In this document: one piece after another, positions 54,247 through 63,026 of the stretch
Position numbering within the stretch: position 1 is the stretch's first letter
Layout: the number at the start of each line of letters is the position of its first letter
Assembly: GCA_945903275.1 (NCBI GenBank)
Contig: CAMDNW010000005.1
Location: 1-64,000 of the forward strand
Direction: 5' to 3'
DNA: 64,000 nt
From: Thermoflexus hugenholtzii JAD2
Lineage (GTDB): Bacteria; Chloroflexota; Dehalococcoidia; UBA2979
The notes under the pieces: model-generated
What the model saw: only the letters and a program-made list of their open reading frames with translations
Told to the model about the DNA's origin: nothing
Database searches by the model: none
Made by a program: the position numbers and the translations under genes

Positions 54247-55506
54247 ATGGCACCGGAACGCTTCGGTAATGGGCCGCTGGGCGATCTGCGGGTGATCGAG
54301 GTCGGCGGTGAAGTCGGTGAGTGGTGCGCCAAGCTGATGGCCGACCTCGGTGCCGACGTGATCAAGATTGAACCGCCGGGAGGGGCTGCCGAGCGCGAGA
54401 TCGGGCCGTTTCTCGATGACATCCCGACCGCCGAGCGCAGCCTGCACTTTTGGCACTACAACACGAGCAAGCGAGGGATCACTCTCGATCTGGAGAGCGC
54501 CGCCGGTCGCGAGCTGTTCCGGCGACTGGCCGACACGGCAGATGTGGTGCTCGAGTCGTACCCACCTGGTTACCTGCCGTCGATCGGTTTGGGCTACCGC
54601 GAGCTTGAGGGGAGTAATCCTCGCCTCGTGATGTGCTCGCTCACCCCATTTGGGCAGCAGGGGCCGTGGCGCGACTATCGCACCTCGGATCTCGTGCATC
54701 TCGCCGTCGGCGGCCAGATGGGCGAGTGCGGCTATGACGAGGTGGACGTGGCGGGCGCCCCCCCGATCGGCCCAGGCGGCGGGAACGCGTGGCACACAGC
54801 GGGACACTACGCCTTCATCGGCATCATGTCGGCGCTCTTCTACCGCGGCGTGCAGGGCGCCGGTCAGTACATCGACGCCAGCGTGCACGACGCCTGCGCG
54901 CTGACGACAGAGGGCGGCGTGACGCAGTGGATCTACAACCATGCGGTCGTGAAGCGGCAAACTGGTCGGCACGCCGCAGCAAACCCATCACCGAGGACGC
55001 AGTTCCTCTGCGCGGACGGTCGCTACGTCAATACGCTCATGTTCGGGCTGCGGATGTCACCACAGCAACTGCTGGTCGTGGCTGACTGGTTCGACCAGCG
55101 CGGGCTCGCCGCCGACCTGAAGGACGAAAAGTACCAAGATCCTGAAGCGTTGAACGGCAGCATGCCGCACATCATCGAGGTGGCCGAACGGTTCTTCGCC
55201 GCGACCACATCGGACGAGGTGTACCACGGCGCGCAGCAGCGCGGATTCGCCCTCGGGCCCGTCCGCGCCCCTGAGGAGGTCGCCGCGGACGAGCATTTCC
55301 GTGACCGTGGCTTCTTCGTTACGGTCGAACATCCCGAACTCGGCCGATCCTTCGAATACCCTGGTGCCGCCGCGATCTACCATGCCTCGCCGTGGAGCAT
55401 CAGGCGAAGAGCCCCGCTCATTGGCGAAGACAACGTCGAGGTCTTCGGCGAAATCGGCGTGGCCCGTGAGGCGCTTGGTGTGCTGCGGGAGTCCGGGGTG
55501 ATCTGA
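54247..55506 (+). CDS. CaiB/BaiF CoA-transferase family protein ('B-type')
   Basis: 2 bp after the A-type stop; LGDLRVIEVGGEVGEWCAKLMADLGADVIKIEPPGGAAEREIGPFLDDIPTAERSLHFWHYNTSKRGITLDL; NAWHTAGHYAFIGIMSALFYRGVQGAGQYIDASVHD. Confidence 0.93.
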   Translation: MAPERFGNGPLGDLRVIEVGGEVGEWCAKLMADLGADVIKIEPPGGAAEREIGPFLDDIPTAERSLHFWHYNTSKRGITLDLESAAGRELFRRLADTADVVLESYPPGYLPSIGLGYRELEGSNPRLVMCSLTPFGQQGPWRDYRTSDLVHLAVGGQMGECGYDEVDVAGAPPIGPGGGNAWHTAGHYAFIGIMSALFYRGVQGAGQYIDASVHDACALTTEGGVTQWIYNHAVVKRQTGRHAAANPSPRTQFLCADGRYVNTLMFGLRMSPQQLLVVADWFDQRGLAADLKDEKYQDPEALNGSMPHIIEVAERFFAATTSDEVYHGAQQRGFALGPVRAPEEVAADEHFRDRGFFVTVEHPELGRSFEYPGAAAIYHASPWSIRRRAPLIGEDNVEVFGEIGVAREALGVLRESGVI

Positions 55507-55624
55507 TCGCAGCAGTCCCGGATCGTGCTGTGTGCTAGCCCGTAGACCCCTAGTAATCGACGATCGCTCCCTAGGCGCTCTCAGGCCTCACATGACAAAC
55601 TGCTAAGCGCGGCTCTGCTGACAA

Positions 55625-58264
55625 TCACGCCGTGTTGACTCCCGTCGGCCCTGCCGCAACTGAATCGATCTCTGCGAGGATTTCCGCGGTGTGCTCACCG
55701 AGCATCGGGGCACGCCGCGAGATGGCCGTGGGTGACTTGCCATAGATGGAGGCTGCACCCGGGTACGTGAAGGAGCGCCCGAGCTCGGGGTGCTCCACCT
55801 GCACGAAGAAGCCGCGGTCGGCCCAATGGGGGTCGTTTAGGTTGTCTTCAGGTGCCCGCACGGCGCCGCACAAGAACTCGCGGTCTTGCGCGCTGTGGTA
55901 GACCTCCTCGGACGGCATGCTGCGGATGAAGCGTTCGAACACGTCCGCGATATGGTCAGTCTCAGCTGCTGCGGTTGCCTGATCGGCGTACTTCGGGTCA
56001 TGCAGATCGTGTTCGAAACCCTTGCTCGTCATCCACTCGATGAGCACTGGCAGGCGGTCGTGGGTGATGCGCGTGGCGCCGAAGTTGACGTAGCGGCCGT
56101 CTGCGCAGAGGTGCTGTGTCTTCCTCACAGCGAAATTCATCGAGTCCGCGGCCGCATGGCGGCCCGTCTGGCGCTTCACAACCTGGCGGTTGTAAATCCA
56201 TGTCGCGACGTGCATCTCGGTCGTCAGAGCGAGCGCGCCGTGCACCGAGGTATCGATGTACTGTCCCTCTCCCGTGAGGTCACGGTGCGCGATGGCGGCC
56301 GCGATCGCTATGTAGGCGTAATGCGAGCCGGTGTGCCAGGCGTTGCCGCCACCAGGGGCGATGGGCGGCGCGTCGGGCATGTCGCCCTCGTCGTATCCGC
56401 AGCACGCCATCTGGCCTCCAGCGGCCATGTGTGTCAGATCGGAGGCTTTGTAATCACGCCACGGACCTGTCTGGCCGAAGTCCGTGAGCGAGCACATCAC
56501 GAGGCGTGGGTTGATCCGGTGCAGCGTGTCGTAGGACAGGCCGACCGAGGCCATATACCCGGGCGTCCATGTCTCGAGGAGCACGTCGGCCGTTGCGACG
56601 AGACGCTTCAACCGATCCTGGCCTTCAGCTGTCTCGAGATCGAGCGTGATGCTGCGCTTGCTCGTGTTGTAATGCCAGAAATGCAGGCTCCGCTCCGGAT
56701 TGGGCACATCCTGATAGAACGGTCCGATGGAGCGCTCCGGTGCACCGCCCGGAGGCTCAACCTTGATGACATCCGCCCCCGCGTCAGCGAGGAGTTTTCC
56801 GCACCACTGTCCTTTCTCGTCGGCGAGCTCGATCACTCGCAAGTCGCCGAATGCGCCGTCGCTGTAGCGGCGGGACGAGCGGTCGACCACGGGCCCCGGC
56901 GGTGTCTGGCCGATCGGCATTGGCATCAGGCCGGTGCCTTCGAAGAGGTACGGGTCTTTCGATTCGTGGCTCGGCCAGTATTTGTTCTGCTCGAATCCCG
57001 CGAGGAGTTCGTCCTCGGGCGTTCCGAGCAGCTCCCTGAGCACACGTGCGGTGTGCTCACCGAGCAGCGGCGCGTGGTGGTCAGCGCGCACTTCGTTCAC
57101 TGACATCTTGAACGGAGACTGTTGCATGAGGTTCGTCCCCACGACCGGATGATGCACTGGCGCGAACAGTTCCTGATGCCTTAGTTGGAGGTCGTGTTCG
57201 ACGCGGTCCTCGTTCGACTGGACCGGTAACGCGGTCACGCCGGCCGTCTGGCACAGCGCGGCGAGTTCATACTTACCGAACTGCTTCGCCCATTCACCGA
57301 TCTGCTGGTCGATCTCGACTTGGCACTTGATACGGCCCTCCAGCGTTGCTAGTGCCTGGTCGGTGGCCCAGTCGGGTGAGCCCATGAGAAGCACGAGAGC
57401 ATGCCACTCCTCGTCGCTGACGCATGTGATCGCGCACCAGTCGTTGTAGCCGCCTCGGTGCGTGCGATAAGCGTTGTGCGGGACCATCTTCGGGCCTCGA
57501 TAGTTGTCCAGAAGCGGCGCATCTGGCCAGACCGAACGATTGCCGGGCGGGAAGCCCTGCCGACGGGAGCCGCGGCCGTTGACGGTGAGGTCCAGCCAAG
57601 CGGGGCCGAGTAGTGTCATCGCTGCCGCCACCTGCGACAGGTCGACGTGCTGGCCTTCGCCGGTCTGGTTTCGATGATGGAGTGCGGTCAGCGTGCCGAT
57701 GAGGCCATAGAGACCGCCGGTGTCGTCCATGTACGACCAACCCCAACCAGCTGGCTGCTCATCCGGAAGGCCGGACAGGTGCGTGAGGCCAGATAGCGCC
57801 TGCACGATGGGACCAGCGGTCTGATGATGATGGTTGCGCCCCGTGTGGCCGAGACCGGCCATCGATACGTAGATGATGTCCGGTTTGATCTGCGCCATCT
57901 CCTCGTAGCCGAGGCCCCACGACTGCAGGACCCGAGACGAGAAGTTCTCAATCACGATGTCGGACATCGCGATGAGACGCTTGGTCGCCGCGAGACCTTC
58001 GGGCGACCGCACGTTGAACGTGACGCCGAGCTTGTTGTTGTGCATGTCGTTGAAGTTGCCGCCACGAGCGAAAGCCGCCTGCGTGCCAGGCGTCGGTGCC
58101 GGGCCAGGACGCGGACCTCCGCCCATTGCGCCCGGGCCTGGCCGCGGCCACTCGATCTTCACCACCTCGGCACCCATCGCGCCCATCCAGCGTGTGGCCC
58201 AGGGGCCAGCGCGCACCCAAGAGAAATCGGCGACACGGATGCCGGCGAGGGGCCTGCGAGTCAT
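55625..58264 (-). CDS. fused A-B CaiB/BaiF CoA-transferase (879 aa, two full CaiB domains)
   Basis: N-half MTRRPLAGIRVADFSWVRAGPWATRWMGAMGAEVVKIEWPRPG...; C-half GDLRVIELADEKGQWCGKLLADAGADVIKVEPPGGAPERSIGPFYQDVPNPERSLHFWHYNTSKRSITLDL, joined by a Pro-rich linker in one uninterrupted ORF. Confidence 0.95.
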   Translation of the reverse strand: MTRRPLAGIRVADFSWVRAGPWATRWMGAMGAEVVKIEWPRPGPGAMGGGPRPGPAPTPGTQAAFARGGNFNDMHNNKLGVTFNVRSPEGLAATKRLIAMSDIVIENFSSRVLQSWGLGYEEMAQIKPDIIYVSMAGLGHTGRNHHHQTAGPIVQALSGLTHLSGLPDEQPAGWGWSYMDDTGGLYGLIGTLTALHHRNQTGEGQHVDLSQVAAAMTLLGPAWLDLTVNGRGSRRQGFPPGNRSVWPDAPLLDNYRGPKMVPHNAYRTHRGGYNDWCAITCVSDEEWHALVLLMGSPDWATDQALATLEGRIKCQVEIDQQIGEWAKQFGKYELAALCQTAGVTALPVQSNEDRVEHDLQLRHQELFAPVHHPVVGTNLMQQSPFKMSVNEVRADHHAPLLGEHTARVLRELLGTPEDELLAGFEQNKYWPSHESKDPYLFEGTGLMPMPIGQTPPGPVVDRSSRRYSDGAFGDLRVIELADEKGQWCGKLLADAGADVIKVEPPGGAPERSIGPFYQDVPNPERSLHFWHYNTSKRSITLDLETAEGQDRLKRLVATADVLLETWTPGYMASVGLSYDTLHRINPRLVMCSLTDFGQTGPWRDYKASDLTHMAAGGQMACCGYDEGDMPDAPPIAPGGGNAWHTGSHYAYIAIAAAIAHRDLTGEGQYIDTSVHGALALTTEMHVATWIYNRQVVKRQTGRHAAADSMNFAVRKTQHLCADGRYVNFGATRITHDRLPVLIEWMTSKGFEHDLHDPKYADQATAAAETDHIADVFERFIRSMPSEEVYHSAQDREFLCGAVRAPEDNLNDPHWADRGFFVQVEHPELGRSFTYPGAASIYGKSPTAISRRAPMLGEHTAEILAEIDSVAAGPTGVNTA

Positions 58265-58541
58265 GGCGTATTCCGTTCCGCCTCACGCGCGAGGTAATGG
58301 TAAGGCGGCCGCATGCTATCGCTTTTATGAGAGCCGTGGGGCGTCAGCACTGAAACGAATTTGGCGACGGTGTGGGCGCTGGCTTGCAGGCGTCGGGACA
58401 GGTGGCGTGACCGATGCGGTCGTTGGTGGCGCAGCCGGGAGCTACGCGTACCTAAAAGCGAGATGCGGACGCCGGGGTCTAGGAGGGGAGCCCGCCTGCC
58501 GAGGATGTCGCCTGGTCAGGCGAACACAGGGGTGAGGGGAT

Positions 58542-58587
58542 TGGAGCGGGAGGCCGGATTCGAACCGGCGATCCGCTGCTTGGGAAT
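58542..58587 (-). pseudogene. 3'-half tRNA-Gly(CCC) fragment (anticodon loop to CCA)
   Basis: Reverse strand ATTCCCAAGCAGCGGATCGCCGGTTCGAATCCGGCCTCCCGCTCCA: anticodon loop with CCC, perfect T-stem GCCGG/CCGGC, T-loop TTCGAAT, 3' acceptor CTCCCGC + T + CCA; no matching 5' half. Confidence 0.75.
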
Positions 58588-58594
58588 GATGAGA

Positions 58595-59560
58595 CTATCT
58601 GTCTCTCACGATCGCCAGCTCGAGCAGCTCGGAAGGTCGGTCCGGATCGTCAGCGTCGACGGTGGCCAGCATATTTCCCGTGCTTGCGTCGAAGACGAGG
58701 CCTTCGAGCTTGGCCACGAGCGGCGCCCCATGCTCGTCGATCACGTGGCACCACTCGACTTGGCAACTGCTGCTCATTGCGCCGTGAATCCAGCCGACCA
58801 CGCTCCCGGTGACGTGGCCATCATCGTAGGCACTCGTTGTTGCCTCGGCGGTTGCGGCAAAGGCGAGCGCGTCGCCGATGGCCTCAAGCTCGGTCAGATG
58901 CAGCGGCGTACCGCCGAGGTGTCCGAGGTGCAAGGGATGCCATTCGATCGATGGCAGCGGCGCCCCATGGGGATCGTCGATCAGCCGCAGGAACGTGCTC
59001 ACTGGGAGCCGGGTCACCGCGTCCACGGTCGGCACGGCGTCGTTGCCGATGTCGCCGCCGCGATTGCCGAGCACGAGCGTGTCGCCCGAGACCGCTGCCC
59101 CTTCGAGGTTGAGGACACCACGGCCGAGCACGGGCTGGCGGAGCGCCTCGTAGAGACGAGGGAGCGCCACGACTCGCGGCAGCAACGTCGCGTTGTCGAT
59201 GACGACTACCTGCTGGCGCACTGCGAGGCCGTTGTCGGATCCGAACGCCACCAGCCGACCCTCGACGGAGATGACGCATTCGAGATCGAGCTTGTCCGCC
59301 TTATTGCCGCGGCGGGTGTCGAATTGGCGTCGCTGTGCGGGTGCGTGAGGGATGGTGATCGGCTGGGTGCGGCCTGACACGGGGTCGACGAGCCCGACGA
59401 AACTCGTATCGTCCGAAACCGTGGCAAGGTGCTGGCCGAACCAGGTGATCCCGCTCGCAGCTCGGACATGGGCGGGCCGGTCGAGCGTTTCGTCTACGCC
59501 GCCGACGTAGTGCATTGTGACGCGGCGCACGACGCGAAAGGTCTGCCGTAGGTTCTCCAC
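58595..59560 (-). CDS. putative beta-propeller/phytase-like (DUF6929-like) protein
   Basis: GTG start proposed; LDLECVISVEGRLVAFGSDNG...VLNLEGAAVSGDTLVLGNRGGD...LVAKLEGLVFDASTGNMLATVDADDPDRPSELLELAI. Confidence 0.55.
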   Translation of the reverse strand: MENLRQTFRVVRRVTMHYVGGVDETLDRPAHVRAASGITWFGQHLATVSDDTSFVGLVDPVSGRTQPITIPHAPAQRRQFDTRRGNKADKLDLECVISVEGRLVAFGSDNGLAVRQQVVVIDNATLLPRVVALPRLYEALRQPVLGRGVLNLEGAAVSGDTLVLGNRGGDIGNDAVPTVDAVTRLPVSTFLRLIDDPHGAPLPSIEWHPLHLGHLGGTPLHLTELEAIGDALAFAATAEATTSAYDDGHVTGSVVGWIHGAMSSSCQVEWCHVIDEHGAPLVAKLEGLVFDASTGNMLATVDADDPDRPSELLELAIVRDR

Positions 59561-59722
59561 GGGCCGGATGGTACGCCGAGTGCCTGCTGTCGCGTACCTC
59601 ACGCAGCGGCGAGACAGACTCCCATATCCAGTTGTCATGCGAGAAGACTTGGTAAGCAGGCCCACTGCTATCCTCAGCCTGCTTTCTTCGCGTGCCAGTC
59701 GCTCCGAAGGAGATGGACCTCG

Positions 59723-60943
59723 ATGACTCGTGTCATCCTCTACACGGGTAAGGGCGGAGTTGGGAAGACCTCGATCGCTGCGGCCACGGCGCTCGCTGCG
59801 TCGCGTCGCGGACTGCGCACCGTCGTGCTGAGCACCGACTCGGCGCATAGCCTAGGCGATTCCTTTGACCTCGAGCTCACACCCGAGCCAACTCTGATCG
59901 CGGAGCGGCTCTGGGCACAAGAGTGCGACGTTTACTTCAACATGGAGAAGTACTGGGGCACCGTGCAGCGGTGGATGGAGTCTCTGCTGGCCTGGGAGGG
60001 ATTTAACCGCGCGCTCGCAGATGAAATGGTCGTCCTCCCCGGGATGGACGAGTTGGCAAGCCTCCTGTGGATCCTCGAGCATCAGCGGAGCGGGCAGTAC
60101 GACCTCGTCGTCGTGGACTGCGCGCCTACTGCGGAGACCTTCCGGCTGCTGAGCTTTCCGGAAGCCGGGCGGTGGTGGCTCGAGAAAATCTTCCCGGTCA
60201 GTCGACGGGTGTCGGGCTTGGCGCGTCCTCTCCTCAAGCGGTTGACTAGCATGCCCCTCCCGGACGACTCGGTCTTCGAGGCGACGCGCGACCTGATGGC
60301 ACGGATAGAGGAGATTCAGGCAGTGCTAGCTGACCCGACAACGACGAGCGTACGGCTCGTGACGAACCCGGAGCGGATGGTAATCAAGGAGACTCAGCGC
60401 GCGTACACGCTTCTGGGGCTGTATGGGTATCTGGCGGACCTCGTGGTCTGCAATCGCGTCCTACCGGCTGAGGCGTTCGAGGGTAGCTACTTCGCAGCGC
60501 GTGCCGCCGACCAGGAACGCTATCTCGCGCAGATCGATGACCTCTTCAGCCCGGTCCCGTTGAAGTTCGCGAGACAGTTCGATCGCGAGCTGGTGGGCTT
60601 TGATGCCTTGGCAGCCCTCGCGGAATCTCTATTCGGAGACGAAGACCCGACGCAGTTCTACTACGATCGACCGCCGTTCCAGGTGCGAAGCGTCACCCCC
60701 GGTGACGCATCGGATGCCGACTCGGCTGTGCCGGAGGCAACGCAGTACGAGCTCAAGCTGACAATCCCCTTCGTCGAACGCGAGGGTCTGGAGTTGGTGA
60801 CGGTCGGCGAGGAACTGGTGTTGGAAGCCGGGCGGCATCGACGGAATATGCTGTTGCCACGGGTACTGCAGTCGCGTCCGGTGCTCGGTGCGCGAATGCG
60901 CGGAGGCACGCTGCACGTGTGGTTCGGAGGCCGTGACAGATGA
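59723..60943 (+). CDS. ArsA/GET3-family ATPase with C-terminal HSP20-like domain
   Basis: ILYTGKGGVGKTSIAAATALAASRRGLRTVVLSTDSAHSLGDSFDLEL...; VVDCAPTAETFRLLSFPE; C-terminal YELKLTIPFVEREGLELVTVGEELVLEAGRHRRNMLLPRVLQSRPVLGARMRGGTLHVWFG. Confidence 0.93.
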   Translation: MTRVILYTGKGGVGKTSIAAATALAASRRGLRTVVLSTDSAHSLGDSFDLELTPEPTLIAERLWAQECDVYFNMEKYWGTVQRWMESLLAWEGFNRALADEMVVLPGMDELASLLWILEHQRSGQYDLVVVDCAPTAETFRLLSFPEAGRWWLEKIFPVSRRVSGLARPLLKRLTSMPLPDDSVFEATRDLMARIEEIQAVLADPTTTSVRLVTNPERMVIKETQRAYTLLGLYGYLADLVVCNRVLPAEAFEGSYFAARAADQERYLAQIDDLFSPVPLKFARQFDRELVGFDALAALAESLFGDEDPTQFYYDRPPFQVRSVTPGDASDADSAVPEATQYELKLTIPFVEREGLELVTVGEELVLEAGRHRRNMLLPRVLQSRPVLGARMRGGTLHVWFGGRDR

Positions 60944-61200
60944 ACGAACAGGAACGCATCGCCGAGCTGGAGAGCCGTATCGCAGAACTCGAGCGAAAGC
61001 TCGATGAGCCATCAATGGCGCGGATATTCGAGACTTTGATGACGCCGGATGCGCGTACCCGCCTTCGCGCGCTGGCACGTGAGCAGCTGCTGCTGATGGC
61101 GGAGGTCTCACGCGGGCTAGCGGAGTTGTTGTCACCGTCCCCGACCGAGCCCAGCACCAGTCAGGAAGAGCGGCACAGCCGACATGTCCCCGTTGACTAG
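60940..61200 (+). CDS. small coiled-coil protein (86 aa)
   Basis: ATGA overlap with arsA-like gene; MNEQERIAELESRIAELERKLDEPSMARIFETLMTPDARTRLRALAREQLLLMAEVSRGLAELL. Confidence 0.8.
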   Translation: MNEQERIAELESRIAELERKLDEPSMARIFETLMTPDARTRLRALAREQLLLMAEVSRGLAELLSPSPTEPSTSQEERHSRHVPVD

Positions 61201-62995
61201 CGCGGGGTTCAGCGAGGAGATGGCCGTGGAGTCCCCGCCTGACCTCGAAGTCATCATCGTCGGGGCAGGGATGTCGGGCCTCGCTGCGGCGACCACACTG
61301 ACGGACGCGGGGTTGCGTGTCCGGGTGTTCGAGCGTGAGGACTCGCCGGGTGGGCGAGTCCGGTCGGACTCGGTCAACGGATTTACGATCGACCGTGGAT
61401 TCCAAGTGTATCTGACCGCCTACCCACGCTCGGGACAATTGCTCGACCTCGACGCACTGGCGCTCCAGCAGTTTGAGCCGGGGGCGATGATCTGGACCGG
61501 AGAGGGTTTCACGACGGTCCGCGATCCTCTGCGCCGCCCTCGTGCGCTCCGCGAGTCGATCCGCTCATCAGCCGGGTCGCTCCTCGATAAGGTGCTTGTA
61601 CTAGCGCTCCGTGCCTCAGTCATGCAGCCTACGCTGGAGGCGCTCTTCCACCGTCAGGAGACGACGACAGCGGAGGCGCTGCGGCGACGCGGCTTCAGTG
61701 CAACCTTCCAGCGGCGCTTCCTGCGGCCCTACCTCGCCGGAATCTTCCTCGATCGAGATCTGCAGACCTCATCGCGGATGTTCGAATTCGTCTTTCGGAT
61801 GTTTGGTCAAGGCGCGGGCGCGGTGCCGGCGGCAGGGATGGGCGCGATCCCGGCGCAACTCGCAGGGCGACTCCCAGCCGGGACACTGGAAACTGGCATC
61901 GAGGTGGCGGAGGTATCCACGGACGGTCCCGGCGTCACGCTGGCCGACGGCCGACGTCTCAACGCTCGCTGCGTGGTGCTTGCGGGTGCGTCGCCGCTCG
62001 CAGACCGGCTGAGCGGGCGCGTCGAAGGGAGTCGCACATGGCGAGCCGCGACCAGTCTCTCCTATGACGCGCCTCGATCGCCGGTAGGCGAAGGGATCCT
62101 TGTCCTGAACGGTACTGGCAAGGGGTTGGTCAACCACTTGGTGTGCATGAGCGACGTGGCGCCGTCCTATGCGCCGCCGGGCCGAGCACTGCTGAGCGTG
62201 ACGGTTATCGGCGAGCCGCCTCTGGACGACGACGCGCTGGAGCAGGTTTGTCGGGCAGAGCTCGGTGGCTGGTTCGACCCGGAGACGGTGAGCGAGTGGC
62301 GATTGCTCCGTGTGGACCGGATCCGAGAAGCGCTGCCCGCGGATGTGCACATGACAGCCACTCCAGATGCACCCGAGGTCGCACCGGGCGTTTTCCTCGC
62401 CGGGGACTACCTCGCGATGCCGTCGATCGAAGGCGCGATCAGCTCCGGGCTCGCGGCAGCGCGGGCGACGGCAAAGCGGCTTGGCGTCGGGGCCGCCGTA
62501 GCGGATCTTCCTGCCGGCAGCCCGTCCTTCGAACGGCGGTTCACAGTGGATGCCCCGGTGACGGCTGTGGCTGCCTTCCACGAAGGACCGGATGCGCTGG
62601 CCCGGCTGCAGCCACCGCTCAGCGGGGCGCGATTCCTCCGCGTCGACCCCCTCGGCGAGGGGTCGATCACCGAATTTGAACTCGGGCCTGGCCCGCTACG
62701 GATCCGCTGGACCGCACACCATCGGGACGTGTGCCCGGGCCGTGGCTTCACCGATGTGATGGCGCGAGGTCCGATGCGATTCTGGACCCACCGACACGAA
62801 TACCGATCTCTCGGCCCGGCCACGGCCGAGGTGAGCGACCGGATTTGGTTCCAGCATCCGCAAGGGCCCCGAGGGATCCTGACACGTCTGCTGTTCAACC
62901 CGCTCTCCCTCGGTGTGCTGTTCCGGTTCCGAGCGAATGCGACTCGCCGTGCCATGAAGTCGCCTCACGAAGTTGCCACAACGTTCGACGAGTGA
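61184..62995 (+). CDS. FAD-dependent amine-oxidase/phytoene-desaturase-like oxidoreductase fused to a SRPBCC-like domain
   Basis: VIIVGAGMSGLAAATTLTDAGLRVRVFEREDSPGGRVRS...GVFLAGDYLAMPSIEGAISSGLAAA; C-terminal about 150 aa: FERRFTVDAPVTAVAAFHEGPDALARLQPPL...WTAHHRDVCPGRGFTDVMARGPMRFWTHRHEYRSLGPATAEVSDRIWFQHPQG. Confidence 0.88.
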   Translation: MSPLTSAGFSEEMAVESPPDLEVIIVGAGMSGLAAATTLTDAGLRVRVFEREDSPGGRVRSDSVNGFTIDRGFQVYLTAYPRSGQLLDLDALALQQFEPGAMIWTGEGFTTVRDPLRRPRALRESIRSSAGSLLDKVLVLALRASVMQPTLEALFHRQETTTAEALRRRGFSATFQRRFLRPYLAGIFLDRDLQTSSRMFEFVFRMFGQGAGAVPAAGMGAIPAQLAGRLPAGTLETGIEVAEVSTDGPGVTLADGRRLNARCVVLAGASPLADRLSGRVEGSRTWRAATSLSYDAPRSPVGEGILVLNGTGKGLVNHLVCMSDVAPSYAPPGRALLSVTVIGEPPLDDDALEQVCRAELGGWFDPETVSEWRLLRVDRIREALPADVHMTATPDAPEVAPGVFLAGDYLAMPSIEGAISSGLAAARATAKRLGVGAAVADLPAGSPSFERRFTVDAPVTAVAAFHEGPDALARLQPPLSGARFLRVDPLGEGSITEFELGPGPLRIRWTAHHRDVCPGRGFTDVMARGPMRFWTHRHEYRSLGPATAEVSDRIWFQHPQGPRGILTRLLFNPLSLGVLFRFRANATRRAMKSPHEVATTFDE

Positions 62996-63026
62996 TCGTC
63001 TGATGCGAGTCTGGAACGGCGCGTCC

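Noticed and set aside
55886-57103. 405-aa plus-strand ORF
   Set aside because: Shadow ORF antisense to the fused CaiB gene
58361-59377. 338-aa ORF containing LEREAGFEPAIRCLGMMRLSV
   Set aside because: This peptide is a tRNA 3'-half translated in frame; the remainder is antisense to the 58595..59560 gene
59723-60943. Arsenic resistance operon
   Set aside because: ArsA-like ATPase has no ArsB/ACR3, ArsR, ArsC or ArsD nearby; partners are a coiled-coil protein and an FAD oxidoreductase
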